64,000 bases of DNA from positions 96,167-160,166 of the forward strand of contig JAKSZP010013299.1 in assembly GCA_022478985.1 (NCBI GenBank). The letters are read 5' to 3'. This stretch comes from Massospora cicadina. Taxonomy: Eukaryota > Entomophthoromycota > Entomophthoromycetes > Entomophthorales > Entomophthoraceae. A program made the translations under genes and the position numbers. How positions within the stretch are numbered: the first letter of the stretch is position 1; each line of letters starts with the position of its first letter. The notes beneath the pieces are model-generated. The model was not told the origin of the DNA and searched no databases. It saw nothing but the letters and a program-made list of their open reading frames with translations. This document shows positions 34,605 to 44,678 of the stretch, one piece after another.

Positions 34605-35354
34605 TTATTCAGGAATGGGCGGGTTTGTACCTTGGGAACTGACATCAAAAGATTTGGCATCAGGCCAAGTTGCTGTCAGTTTGACCTCGAACATCTGAAC
34701 TGAGGCTTGGCTACATTTATGACAGTTGGTGTGACAGCGTTTGGCCCAATGAGCGATGGGAATCCCCCAAGGCCACCCCACATAGGGGCGGGTCCATTTG
34801 GTTGGGAACGGGTTTGGGACTCCCAACCCGCCCACGCTTGGTCGCTGGGCCATTTGTTCAGTCAGTGGCATCACATCAGCTGCAATGCCCAAATTGTCAA
34901 CAGGGGACTTTGAACCCTCATTGATGACATCTGATGCTATAGCCTGGCCATCGAGGATGATCCCCAACAACTTTGGTAGGGAGGTAATTTGTTCAATTGA
35001 CATTTTAATCAAATTGGAACCATCAGCTGTTCCAGCCAATACCTCAGTCTTCATGCCTTTCCGGCCATTTGAGATCTGAGCATTGTCCAGATTGCCACTT
35101 AAGTTAGAACTGATTGATTTCAATTTGACAATCTCAGCGCAGATTTCACTAATTTCCTGTAGCAGTTCTGCTGAGGTGAGTGTGGGTGCTGGGGGTGGGA
35201 TCCAAAGTGGAAGAGCTGTTACCCACCGCTCATCTACTACGTGAGCAAGATCGCCCTGAGTAACAAGAGGTACCGCCATCCTCTTCAGTGTCTTCTTGCT
35301 CAGGAATGGGAAAATGGCCTGATCAACAGCCAGGGAACGTTCCCCGGGACTTAC
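34605..35354 (-). CDS. Intact U3-encoded ORF in the solo LTR
   Basis: The frame is open from base 2 of the LTR for 250 codons and stops about 90 bp before the TATA-like box. It begins VSPGERSLAVDQAIFPF, then MAVPLVTQGDLAHVVDERW, VTALP, a Pro-rich linker, an amphipathic segment (SAELLQEISEICAEIVKLKS), and near the end HWAKRCHTNCHKCSQ, a Cys/His-rich stretch that might bind metal. The frame also continues upstream into flanking DNA to 35480, where its first ATG lies; within the LTR the first ATG is the M of MAVPLV. B1, B2, A, E and G1 LTRs encode parts of the same protein. No known family recognised. Confidence 0.6.
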   Translation of the reverse strand, partial: VSPGERSLAVDQAIFPFLSKKTLKRMAVPLVTQGDLAHVVDERWVTALPLWIPPPAPTLTSAELLQEISEICAEIVKLKSISSNLSGNLDNAQISNGRKGMKTEVLAGTADGSNLIKMSIEQITSLPKLLGIILDGQAIASDVINEGSKSPVDNLGIAADVMPLTEQMAQRPSVGGLGVPNPFPTKWTRPYVGWPWGIPIAHWAKRCHTNCHKCSQASVQMFEVKLTATWPDAKSFDVSSQGTNPPIPE

Positions 35355-35360
35355 ATTAAT

Positions 35361-36950
35361 ACACAGGCAATTTGTAAGAGGACAGAGATCTGAAAAACAG
35401 GTAATAATTCCTAAAATAGTTACAAGTAGGGTATATAAGTCATATAAGCACACTGTAGTATTGAATACTACCAGTGGCATTAATAAAAAGTTATGATCTT
35501 CATAGTAATAGACATATGTATATATTGTAAAAGCAAGGTCCTATATCAAATGGCAATCCCTCCTAGATATTCTCACTCACTCCTAAAGCTCTCATTGGTG
35601 CAATTAAGCAGCGCTTATAATTAACAGGATAGTTGCATAATATCCACAATAGGTCAAGGAAATAAATGCCTAGGGCTTAGGGAATATTTATTATAAAATT
35701 ACCAGCCAATTACAATTAGACACTGGTGAATGGCCAAAGTAGATAATAAAAAACTTTAATTAATGAATATATGATGGCATGGGGCAAGGTAGTTAATAAA
35801 ATAATAAAGAGGATATTAAAACCTTATTTTTACAACTAGTCTGACCAAACATCTTTACTATCAATTTAATTTATTTAACTATTAATTTTGTAAATATATA
35901 TAGACAAAGGATCTGATCTATCAGGCCTTGATGCTAATGTCAATCTATAAAAATTATTTATGGTGGATCATTTCACATGCACCCACATTTTTAAAATTAG
36001 TTACTAAAAATAGTATTAAATTACTATTAGCTACCTTGCCCTGACGCCTCCAGCTACTGATTCTTATGAATGAGTACTAAATCCTTAATACCCACCACTT
36101 CATGTCTTGATTCCCTAGTACTTTGATTACTTCAGGACGCAGCCCCAGGTTTTTTTACCAACTTTGTTTTATTTTATTATTAACTATCTTATTCCACAAT
36201 GGCATAAAAAAGAGATTCCAAAAGCTTTAGCTTTAATCATTTAACCATTTTGTCAGTTTAATTGGGTGTTTGGTTTAATCATGCAAGTGCCCCAAATTCT
36301 AGGCATTCATTCCACAATGTATTTCCAATTTTATAATGCTGTCCTAATAATCTCATTTGCTACTTAGTAACTCCAATGAGAACCCGTTTAAGTGAGCAAA
36401 CATATCTAGGAGAGATTATCATTGGGAGTGAGATCTTTTACTTGAGCTTTATAAGTTAATCTACAAAGATGATAGCCTATTACCTGATAGCCACTTTGAG
36501 TATTGAATACTACAACGCGCTTATCATATTTTTAAATAGAAACATATTTGAAACTCATTAATTATTTCCTGTTTTCTCAAGCTTAAGTCTTCATATAGAT
36601 TGCCTTTCAATTAGTGCAACTTACCTATGTCTTAGAACTTATAACCTAAGTGCAAGTTTTAACACCATGCCTATAGAGCAAGGTTTAAAAAAATAGGGAA
36701 TTGGGAGTTGCACTGGTGGGGATTATAGATTGGATCTTCCTTTAAAAATTAACAGTAATTGGTATTAGGGAAATCTTCTTTCTACTCAGCATAACTTTTT
36801 GAGCAAATTATATGGATAAAAAGTAAATCTTGATTGCCCACTGTAGTTTTGCTCCAATGTCCTCAGATTCCCCACTGGCTGCCCTTTTGTGGGGCAGCGG
36901 CGAAACTCCCTCACCGTTTTCTGTCTGACAGGAAAATGCGCTCAGACTGT
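35361..36950. other. AT-rich stretch without recognisable genes
   Basis: No ORF of note, no RT or LTR signature and no repeat shared with the rest of the window was found. It may be host intergenic DNA or a TE too old to recognise. Confidence 0.5.
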
Positions 36951-36951
36951 C

Positions 36952-37436
36952 TCACCTAGTCATACCAAACCCCTGGGGCAATTCATTCCTCCCAAGGATC
37001 TTGACACCCACCTTACTTGAGCCCAAGCGGTGCCCTGCTGCCCCCTGCTGCTCCCCTGGAGTAACATGTTTTTTGGCCTTAGGGTCAACTATGGGAAACT
37101 TTTCCCCTACCATGATTAAGCCATTATCAAAATGGCTCAGGCGGTGATGCATCCAACTGGTTTCATTGACTTCTGCCCCTATAAGGGGTATTTTTATCTT
37201 GGCTTCACATGTGAAGCTGATGCCGCCCCTGTGGCAACTGTGCCCTTGGTTTTCCAAGTACCCCTCTCCCTGTAATTTGGACCCAGCTCCCAGCGGATAA
37301 CACTTTGGTTCAGTTTTCTGGTTTGCCCACCCACCTTCCCCCTGAAGTGCTCTTCCAGGAGCTGATGGAAGGTTTGGAAGCTTATGGCTTCAACCCCATC
37401 TTTCAATTTGTGGTCCCAAAATGGGGCCACACGCAT
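36952..37436 (-). other. Unrecognised GC-richer segment with two overlapping ORFs
   Basis: Minus frames 37194-37499 (first 19-20 residues come from the B2 LTR, the rest is flanking) and 36952-37257 (101 codons). The first includes KDGVEAISFQTFHQLLEEHF. Neither resembles Gag, Pol or a family I recognise. GC content is higher than in the DNA to its left. It may be a host exon fragment or another element. Confidence 0.3.
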
Positions 37437-37441
37437 CGCTG

Positions 37442-38531
37442 TGTCAGGGAAAGAGCAAGTTAAATTTAGACTGGCCTGCCAGCCTAAGTGCCAAAGCACC
37501 TAAACTGCAAACCATAATGCCAGTGGCACTGTTGCCAGTATGAGGGTAATGGAACTAGGAAGGAGTTCCGCCAATAAATGTGTATGAGCCATAATAACGT
37601 ATAGACACCTTGTAAAACACCAGATGAACATGGTCATAAACCCTGAGGGATGTTGGAATGCCGGCGGATAAGGTGGTTTGGTTTTCAACATAAAAAACTG
37701 TATTTTGGGGAAAGGACTTTTATTGGAAAGATAAGGAAGAAAATCAATCAACAATTTTCTCACTGCAATGCAACTGATCAATTAGCGTTTGATTGTATTG
37801 AGTCCAATCAGGGATCAGGTCCCTCAAATTTGACTTAACCTGGCAAATTTTTTGGAGAAGGGGGCAGATAATCTCAATTGGAACTGACATTAAAGGATTT
37901 GGCAGCAGGCTGAGTTACTGTCAGTCTAACCTCAAACACCTGAACTGAGACTCAACTGTATTTCCATCAGTTGGTGTAATGATGACTGGTCTGACGAGCA
38001 ATGGGAATTCCCCAGTGCCACCCCATGTAGGAATGGTCCCAATTGGTTGGAATGGGTTCAGGATGACCAACCTGCCCATGCCCTATCGCTGAAGCATTTT
38101 TTGGTCAAATGAGTTATGTCAGCTGCAACTCCCAATTCATTTGATAGGGTTTCCAAAATGTCTGCAATCATTTCTAAAGATACCATCTGCACCTTGAGGA
38201 TTGTTCCTGACAATTTTGAGGGGTGCTTTGCGTCAACAATCATACTGCTGGCTGTGTCAAAACTGTCATCAATTCTAGCCAATATCTCGCTACTTGTCCT
38301 TCTTCAACTATATGTATTCCAACCATTTACTTAATCCCATCGAATTTTTACCTTTCAACTTTGATTCATTAATCTCAGCTCAGATTCCCTTGATTCAGCT
38401 GACAAGTTTGGATGAGGTGAGCGTGGGTACTGGGAGGGGAATCTTAAGAGGGAGAGCTGTCACTCAGCGCTTGTCTACCATGTGGGAGAGATTGCCCTGG
38501 GTGACAAGGGGTACAGCCACCCTCTTAGGAC
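37442..38531 (-). repeat. B2 3' LTR, inner piece
   Basis: Resembles the solo LTR (33924-35355) and 50287-50413. The minus strand has AATAAAAG near 37715-37725 and part of the U3 ORF (38058-38531), including KRVAVPLVTQGNLSHMVDKR with a stop at the following Trp. When A and one AGGAC copy are ignored, the frame runs continuously into 46459-46528, proving that A interrupted it. Confidence 0.88.
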
Positions 38532-38985
38532 TGTCATGGAAACGTCTGATAAGAATCAGACTGGGCTCCCAGTCAGAAAGTGTGAGCACCCAGCGGAGAG
38601 CCCAGAATGCCAAGGGCACAGCGGTCCATGTGACTAGATTAAGGGGGGATCTATTGGGGACGTGAGGAAAGCAAATGTTTATTTTTGTACCAAAGGCCCC
38701 CAAGGCAAATCAGATGGTTGCAATAAGGGCAACCGCGAGTCTTGTGGGGGCAACCCTAAGGGCAAGAGAGGCGGGGAGGATGATGACTCCTCCAGGGTGC
38801 GCAGTTGCTGGCCTTTGGTTATGGGTAGGTGAGTCTGTGAACCAGAGAGGGTCGGCATAGGACCCACCGCGCGGACAGGGGTGCTGTTGGAGGGGAAAAT
38901 GGACCCACAACGAGCGTTAGGGATGAGTCCCCCTTGGTCATGGTACTCTGGGCCCCTTAGGTGGGTGGGATCAATGATGGACGAG

Positions 38986-39312
38986 CTAAGTGTGGGGGCC
39001 AAGCTTGCGGGCATTGGGGCGGGGGCGCCCTGAGGCTGCTCCAATAGGGTGGCGCTCTCGAGAAAACTGATGACAAAGCAGAAGGACAGGTTTGCTTTTA
39101 TGGATACACGAAATAGATGGAGAGTCAACTCTGTCTTTGAGAGCAAGGCGGTTTACCGCAGATATGATCCACCACCACATGGTGGGGTCAAGTGACCAGA
39201 TGATCCATATAACAATCATTGGGATGAAAATTTTGGCAGCAGCGCGCTTTGCCAGATCAATTGGCGGAATTTGGACAAAAAAAACAAACAGGCTGAGTCT
39301 GCGACAAGGCAT
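38986..39312 (-). CDS. A U5 ORF with conserved hydrophobic segment
   Basis: A 108-codon frame whose ATG is the first after AATAAA, 15 bp away. It has a Cys/Arg start, then LFVFFVQIPPIDLAKRAAAK and FIPMIVIWIIWSL followed by a Trp-Trp-Trp stretch, hence one or two membrane-like segments. The 5' LTR copy has the same stretch (IPLINLAKCAATQIVIPMI) but lacks the ATG, and E has MILLLNPAKYAAIYVLVLI. The alignment of AK-AA and the hydrophobic run suggests a conserved small membrane peptide. Confidence 0.5.
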   Translation of the reverse strand: MPCRRLSLFVFFVQIPPIDLAKRAAAKIFIPMIVIWIIWSLDPTMWWWIISAVNRLALKDRVDSPSISCIHKSKPVLLLCHQFSRERHPIGAASGRPRPNARKLGPHT

Positions 39313-39326
39313 TTGGGGTATTCAGC

Positions 39327-39392
39327 TTTATTTTGGTGCAAAACGCGAGGAGAATAGAATGAACTGACAACTGCCCATTGGCAGGGCAGTTG
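39327..39392 (-). promoter_or_regulatory. A LTR start-site hairpin and poly(A) signal
   Basis: Minus strand: TATA-like tacttaagg, then CAACTGCCC and GGGCAGTTG, 9-bp arms with a 7-base loop (39368-39376 / 39384-39392), then AATAAA at 39327-39332. The same arrangement occurs in the E LTR. The hairpin should lie at or near the transcript 5' end, and R would be short. Confidence 0.6.
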
Positions 39393-39992
39393 CCTTAAGT
39401 ATTGGGCAAATTGCATAGTGGGGATGCTAGGGTATTGGGTGGTTGGGGATTGGCGATGGGGTTTGGTTGGCTGGCGGGTGGGGGAGTGGATGGATGCCCA
39501 AAACCTTGGCAAAAATAAAAAAAAACTTTTGCTGATTTTCCCAAATTTTTGGGGCCAGACCAGGTCAAAGGTACCAATCTGGGCCTTGACCATTCAAGTC
39601 AGGCAGCTCATGCAGTTTGGATTTCCTGAATTTGTCCCAGGGTGCTGTGGCCTTGGTGGCCAGTTGTCTGCAACCCGGTCCAGACTCTCAATTTGTTTGT
39701 CTACACGATCTGAACTTCTCAGATCCGTTCTGGGGGTAGGGGCAACTGGTCCAAGTCACTGGTGGCCTGGTCTGAAACCCAAATTGAGTTCCTATCTGAT
39801 TCTTCGACCCAAACAGTCTGGAATGGCTCCATTAGCCCAGAATCTGCAGGCTGGGCTCCAATACTTGCGCTGGCAGTTTCTTCACAATTTTGGTAATTTT
39901 TCCCTGGTAAGTGGGGGGTCCCAAGGGCCCTCCCAAGGCCCCTGGCCTGCATGATCTCCTGGAAGATCCCCTCTATTAATTTTATCAGGGTT

Positions 39993-40015
39993 GGGGAGGG
40001 GGGAGGGGGGAGGGG
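39993..40015 (+). other. Potential G-quadruplex in A 3' LTR
   Basis: Four G-runs of 4, 6, 6 and 4 separated by single A. It lies in U3 on the strand opposite to the transcript. In the 5' LTR the run is contracted (46276-46290). Confidence 0.6.
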
Positions 40016-40183
40016 AGAGATTTGGATATCTCTAGGTGGAAGGGCAGTTACTCAGCGCTCATCAGCCATGTGCGCCAGGTCGCTCAACTGCAACAGGGGG
40101 TCCACTTGGGCCTTTGCCCCCTTTTGGTCCGAAAGGGATGCTGCTCCCTATCCAGTTGTAGGGGCTGGTCCCCAAGACTTACA

Positions 40184-40201
40184 CTACCCTTTCCTTTTAT
40201 T
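40184..40201 (-). promoter_or_regulatory. A polypurine tract
   Basis: On the minus strand the bases before the 3' LTR read aataaaaggaaagggtag, the primer site for plus-strand DNA synthesis. The integrase stop codon TAA lies at its start. Confidence 0.75.
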
Positions 40202-40694
40202 GACAGGGAGGAGGCACCCACCTGGGGCATGGATTAGGGAATAGTTCTTGTGCCTCTCTGAGAACTTTATGACCAGGGTGGCTGCAATCTTCTAGGTGGA
40301 TGAAGGCTGCCAGGTGGGAATTGTGGAATTCTTCTATCAGGTCCTTGCAATTTTCGCAGTTTCGTGCACTTACCCAGATGTTCTCATATGAGGGGTAGCC
40401 TTTCCAGTCAACCAGGTATTGAATGGATCTGCGGGACCTCTGGGAAGCCAGGATAACCTCCACCTCCACTTCCTGGGATTCCCCAATGAGGATTGGCTCC
40501 GGGGATGTTGGCCTTTTACCTTTGAAGGTGGTCAGGAGGGAGGTGTGGAAGACATTATGCTTCTTCCAGTGAGCGGGCAGCTTCAAATGATAGACTCCAT
40601 TGCATAAGTCCTTCTCCACCTCGAAGGGGCCAGAGCGTTTGGCTGCAAGTTTCTGGGTGGGTGCTTTTAAGGGAAGATTGCGGGTTTCCAGCAT
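40197..40694 (-). pseudogene. A integrase C-terminus and chromodomain
   Basis: A 165-codon open frame. The N-terminal part is the GPF/Y-like module (AAKRSGPFEVEKDLCNGVYH, LKLPAHWKKHNVFHTSLL) that follows the integrase core. Residues about 85-135 form a chromodomain: EVEVEVILASQRSRRSIQYL, VDWKGYPSYENIWVSARN, CKDLIEEFHNSH. The aromatic cage is partly visible (Y, W, W). It ends at TAA, 13 bp before the LTR. The ATG at 40694 is internal to Pol. Confidence 0.92.
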
Positions 40695-41450
40695 GATGAG
40701 GGAACAGAATTCAATCTTGTGTCCAGGGAGGCGCTTCCAGTTGGCAAACTTTTTGTAATCCTTGATGACTTTGTCAAATGTTCATGAACCAGGTTGTGTG
40801 TCTCGCGGAGTGCACACACACGGTCTTCATCTGCAGGGACTGTTGAGGAGAGCTGGAGGCCAATTTGGAAGGAGGGGTTGTAACTGAGGGTGGCCTCAAA
40901 GGGGAGAGGTTGTTCGAGGAGTGGAGTGAATTGTTGTACGCAAACTATGCAAGGGGTAGGTCCTTGGCCCAAGTGTCCTGTGAGGCTGTCGCATAACAGC
41001 GCAGGTACTGCTCCAGTACCTGGTTCACCCGCTCAATCTGCCCATCAGAATGGGGGTGGTAGGCTGTAGATCTGCAGGGCTTGATGCTGAGGAGGGTTAA
41101 TAACTCTTCCCAGAACCGGGTGATGAACTGGGGTCCCCTGTCACTCAATATCTCTTTGGGGAGACCAAACATGGCAAAGACATGGTTGACAAATTAATTT
41201 TCGGTCTCCACCGCAATGATAGAGGAGAGGCAGGGGATGAAGAGCGCGAACTTGGTAAATTGATCTACAACTACCATGATAGCATCTGAGCCATTAGAGG
41301 GGGGGAGCTCCACAATGAAGTCTACTGAGACTGAGGTCCATGGGCCTTCTGCCTGCTGCAGGGGGTGTAGCAACCCCTTCCTCCCAGATCAGTCCAATTT
41401 TGCCCTAGCACAGGTGACACAGCGGGAGATTTAGGCGGGGATGTCCTTTG
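40667..41450 (-). pseudogene. A integrase core
   Basis: Minus frames 40945-41172, 40667-40972 and broken sequence up to 41450. Catalytic blocks are readable: VDFIVELP (first Asp), EILSDRGPQFITRFWEELL (second Asp), and DGQIERVNQVLEQYL (Glu). Upstream RCVTCARAKLD carries the C-x-x-C of the HHCC finger. A stop or frameshift separates the blocks, so no full enzyme can be made, although D-D-E is still present. Confidence 0.92.
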
Positions 41451-41477
41451 AGGACCCTGGCCAATTATAAGTTCTCT

Positions 41478-42210
41478 TTACAAGATCAGCGCACTTCTTG
41501 ATGCCAGGGTGCCCAACAGTCTAGGGGACATGGTGTTCTTCGATAACACTGTTGCGTAGGGATGGGGGACCCAAACCCAATTGCAGAACCAGATGGTTCC
41601 CTCCCGCAGGGTGTATGGGGCTCTCTTCTGACTCGAGGACTCTAGGTCAGTGTAAAGTTCTAACCCTTTGGGGCAACAGGTCTGGGCAGCAAGGACGCGG
41701 AGGAGGAGTGGGGCGTCAGGGGCAAGGTTGGCAAAGGCTACCATCGGAGGGGCCAAGGAGAGGATTTGGGAGGGAGGCACTACAGTGGTAAGCTCTAGCA
41801 GGTCCTCTCCACCATTGGGTAATAGAGATGGGTTCCGGCTGAGCATGTCCAGCAACACATTCAGGGGGCCTTTTATGAATTCATATTTAAAATGAAACCC
41901 ACATAGGTCCTGGTATGTACAAGTTTGGCGGTGCCCCAACTTCTGGGGTTTGCAGTAGTACAGTATAAGCCTTATGGTCAGTCCAAACGGTGATTTCATG
42001 CTGGGCGCCTTGCAGGAGGTATTGCCAGTGGGTGAGTGACCAAGCCACTGCTGCTAGCTCCTTGTCATATATTGGCCATGCTTGTTCTGTGGAAGTGAAT
42101 TTTCAGGAGCAGTAGGCCACTAGGTGCTTGACCCCCTCATGCTCCTGTAGCAGCATGGCGCCCACTGCCACCAACGAGGCGTCACAGGCTACGATGAAGG
42201 GTTGGGAGGT
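41478..42210 (-). pseudogene. A RNase H and linker
   Basis: Minus-strand RNase H words: CDASLVAVGAMLLQEHEG, YDKELAAVAWSLTHWQYLL and WTDHKA in broken frames (41990-42210), then the 173-codon frame 41478-41999 with LNVLLDMLSRNPSLLP and later TIWFCNWVWVPHPYA, leading to the integrase finger. Parallel to E (61380-62054) and G1. Confidence 0.85.
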
Positions 42211-42211
42211 G

Positions 42212-43298
42212 TCAGCATGCCACAGGACTGGGGCGGTGAGGAAAACCTCCTAGATAGACTCGAAGGCCTGCTGGCATTCTGGGGACCACTTGAAGGGGGC
42301 GTTCTTCCCAGTGAGGGGGTGAAGGGGTGCCGCCAGTTGGGCGAGGGCTGGGGAGATTTTCTTTAAGAAGGTGATGGTTCCAAGGAAACTTCGGAGTTAT
42401 TTCTGTGTAGTAGGGGTAGGCCAAGACTGGATCTCCTAGAGCTTTGAGGGGGAACAGCATATCCGTCCAGGACAAGGTTACCTAAGAAGGTCACTTCATC
42501 CCAGAAAAATTCTCACTTTGAGGGTTTTATGAAGAGCCCTGCTTTGTGGAGGGCTGCCACCACTGCTTCTAGATCCTTGGCGTGTTGCTCTGGGGTGGGG
42601 GAGTGGACCATAATATTGTCAATGTAGGCTACAGCGCATGAGAAGTGCAAGTCCCCAAGCACATCATTAGTGAGGCGTTGGAAGATGGCTGGAGCATTCT
42701 TTAGTCCGAAGGACATCACTCTGAATTAAAACAGACCCCAGCAGGTGCATTTATCTGTGAGCCACTCTTGTCCTCTCGCCACCCTCACCTGGTTAAAGGC
42801 GTTCACCAGATCCAGTTTTGAGAAGACCCAGGATTTGGCGATGGCTTGGGCAATGGTCTGCTCTAAGGGAAGCGGTTAGGGATCAGGGATAGTGATGTTG
42901 TTATGATGGCCATAGTTGACGCAAGGGTGCAGGGTGCCATCTGCTTTCTGAGCGAAAACTATGGGGGAGGCGACCAGTGAAGATTTCTTGATAAGCCAGC
43001 CCTTCTCTAGCATCTCATCTAGCCAAGTCCCCGGGGCCTTGTCCTCTTTCTCTGTGTAGGGGTAGAGGGGGCAGTTGATCTTGACTAGGTCAACCGTCAG
43101 CTGAAATGTTAGGTCATATTTGGAGTGTAGGGGGAGCTTGGAAGCCAGCGACATGTCAAAGATGGACTTATAGGGGGTTAGGAAGGGTGGGAAGTCTGAA
43201 GGGAGGTCAATAGGAGTTGGGTCCGTGGGGGGGGGGGGGGGAAATAGAGCCAAGGGATGTGTCAAGGGGGAGGGTTTCCAACAAGGGAAATTCTCCAC
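42212..43298 (-). pseudogene. A reverse transcriptase
   Basis: The N-terminal frame 42876-43298 has YDLTFQLTVDLVKINCPLYP and VNYGHHNNITIPDP. The palm frame 42513-42719 has SFGLKNAPAIFQRLTNDVLG and AYIDNIMVHSPTPEQHAKDL. The YIDD box is YIDN, losing a catalytic Asp. The thumb continues to 42212 in another frame. A run of 15 G at 43227-43241 encodes a Pro stretch and is a likely frameshift site. Confidence 0.92.
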
Positions 43299-43356
43299 TC
43301 AACTTGAGGTTCAATAACAACAAGGAGTTATTGGAAAGATTGATGCGGACCTGCTG

Positions 43357-43713
43357 TCACCGCCACCAACCCACCCCCAAGATCACGGGGTAGAGCAAGT
43401 CCTGTATGGCTGAAAAATGGTCACTGAACCCAAAGTTGTAGACAGAGAAGTGCAATGGGCGTCGGACGCGGTAAGACTTCATGGGCTCCAATGAAGCACC
43501 CAGTACCAATGAGGCTTCTTCCATTGCCAGGTCCAAGGAATGCGCCACCTTGATGTCAATAAAGTTGCCTGATGCTCTGGTGTCAAGGAGGGCTTGCACG
43601 GTAAATTTTCCTGACTCTGAGGGGAAAGAGATAGGGAACAAGAAGTAGGCTTGATCTTCTTTATTGGGGTGGGCAAGAGAGAGGGCAGCCGAGGAGGGAT
43701 CATGACCCATCAT
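43357..43713 (-). pseudogene. A retropepsin-like protease
   Basis: A 118-codon frame with FTVQALLDTRASGNFIDIKV and the downstream LLYPVILGVGWWR. The active-site D-T-G is D-T-R; the E copy retains D-T-G. It overlaps the end of the gag frame by a few bases, as in a frameshifted gag-pol. Confidence 0.9.
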
Positions 43714-44676
43714 TAAAAGAGATTGACCAAGAGGCGCCAGGCTGGTCTGGAACTGGGGAGGGGTTTCTGCTTCTTCCTTGTCCGAAATGGGGCAGCAAGG
43801 GTTGATGCGTATGCCCGCTCCACTCTCCTTGAGGGGGCTTCTGGGTTAGCTGGGGGGTGATGGCGCCAATGTGGGCAGGCTCTGAGCTTTGGGGGATCAA
43901 GGACCCACTTTCCTGATCCGGGGTGAGAGTGGGGGGTGCAGCAGGCAGGGACTCTTCCGAGGGGAGGGTACCCAAGGTGGGTACAGAGGGGGCGCAGAGG
44001 GCGGCAAGACCTGGGGGCGCATCCCTTGGCCGCGACCACTGGCAGGGGGAGAGGGGTGGCATGCGGCCCCTCAAGAGCTGCAGCAGCACACGCGGGTGTA
44101 TGTAAAGGCCTGGCACCAATTGCGCGAGCCACAGAGAATGCAATTTCCAGGGACCCAGGGAGGGGTCCCAAGATGCATGGGCAGCCGCAGTGGGGTCCAA
44201 GGAAGCTTGGAAGGCGGAGATGGCAATCTTGGGGGGATAGGCACCATGGGGGCCAGGACCACAAAGGCTTTGATCAAGGAGGGCAGGTCCGTGGCTGTCT
44301 GCCCTAGTGTGAAGAGACGGAGGAGGCGCGCCGGTCTATACTCAGGGGCCTGGACCACCAAAGTGACCAGCGCCAGTAGGGGGGTGGGGTTCCCAGATTT
44401 AGCGGCAGAGTGGAGCACTCCCCTGACCCAGCGGCGGGTGTCCCCATCTAGGGCATCAAGGAGAGCTACGCTCTGCTGGGCATCAGAAGGAAGGGGAGCT
44501 TTCCCCTCATCAGCAGTGAAGCGCACCTGAAGTTCCACCAGGACACCCAGGATTTGGTCGACCACCTCCTCAGAAGGGATAGGGGGACTCCCAACCCTAT
44601 CATGTTGGCTGATGGGGTGACACTTGACGCCAGGGGTCTGTGGGGTGGGGACCAGGTCAACACAAACTGGCGGCAT
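43700..44676 (-). pseudogene. A gag
   Basis: Two frames joined by a frameshift near 44230: 44071-44676 (start ATG 2 bp after the leader stop) and 43700-44200. Shared with E: VALLDALDGDTRRWVRGVL, ALVTLVVQAPEYRPARLLRL, then ISAFQASLDPTAAAHASWDP. The C-terminal half is Pro/Ser-rich, with no zinc knuckle found. About 325 codons in total. Capsid function is inferred from position and from matching B1 and E. Confidence 0.85.
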
Positions 44677-44678
44677 GC

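Larger units (their letters stand above)
33924..35355 (-). repeat. Solo LTR of the B-type gypsy family (1432 bp)
   Basis: It starts tgtcatgg and ends gacttaca on the plus strand, and is flanked by the perfect 5-bp direct repeat ttaat (33919-33923 and 35356-35360). No internal region is attached, so it arose by recombination between two LTRs. AATAAA on the minus strand lies at 34478-34483, preceded by a TATA-like tatttaa. The inner end encodes AFWLDFWVLMHPDWQAGLNF, the shared hydrophobic terminus. Confidence 0.93.
38532..40183 (-). repeat. A 3' LTR (1652 bp)
   Basis: Pairs with 44819-46458. The U3 frame starts VSLGDQPLQLDREQHPFRTK at base 2, then shifts and reads DLAHMADER followed by a stop and VTALPP. 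A hairpin (39368-39392) and AATAAA (39327-39332) mark R. The inner end encodes PLAFWALRWVLTLSDWEPS. The segment 39370-39640 is almost identical in both LTRs, while adjoining segments differ by roughly a tenth. Confidence 0.95.

Noticed and set aside
35355..35480. ATG at 35480 as start of the solo-LTR ORF
   Set aside because: It lies in flanking DNA outside the LTR; homology to other LTR ORFs begins at LTR base 2.
39418..39954. 178-codon plus-strand frame in the A LTR
   Set aside because: Antisense to the LTR ORFs, no homologous frame in the E or solo LTR, and it contains low-complexity G-rich DNA.
43889..44530. 213-codon plus-strand frame in the A gag region
   Set aside because: Antisense shadow of the GC-rich gag; the minus frames match Gag of E and B1.
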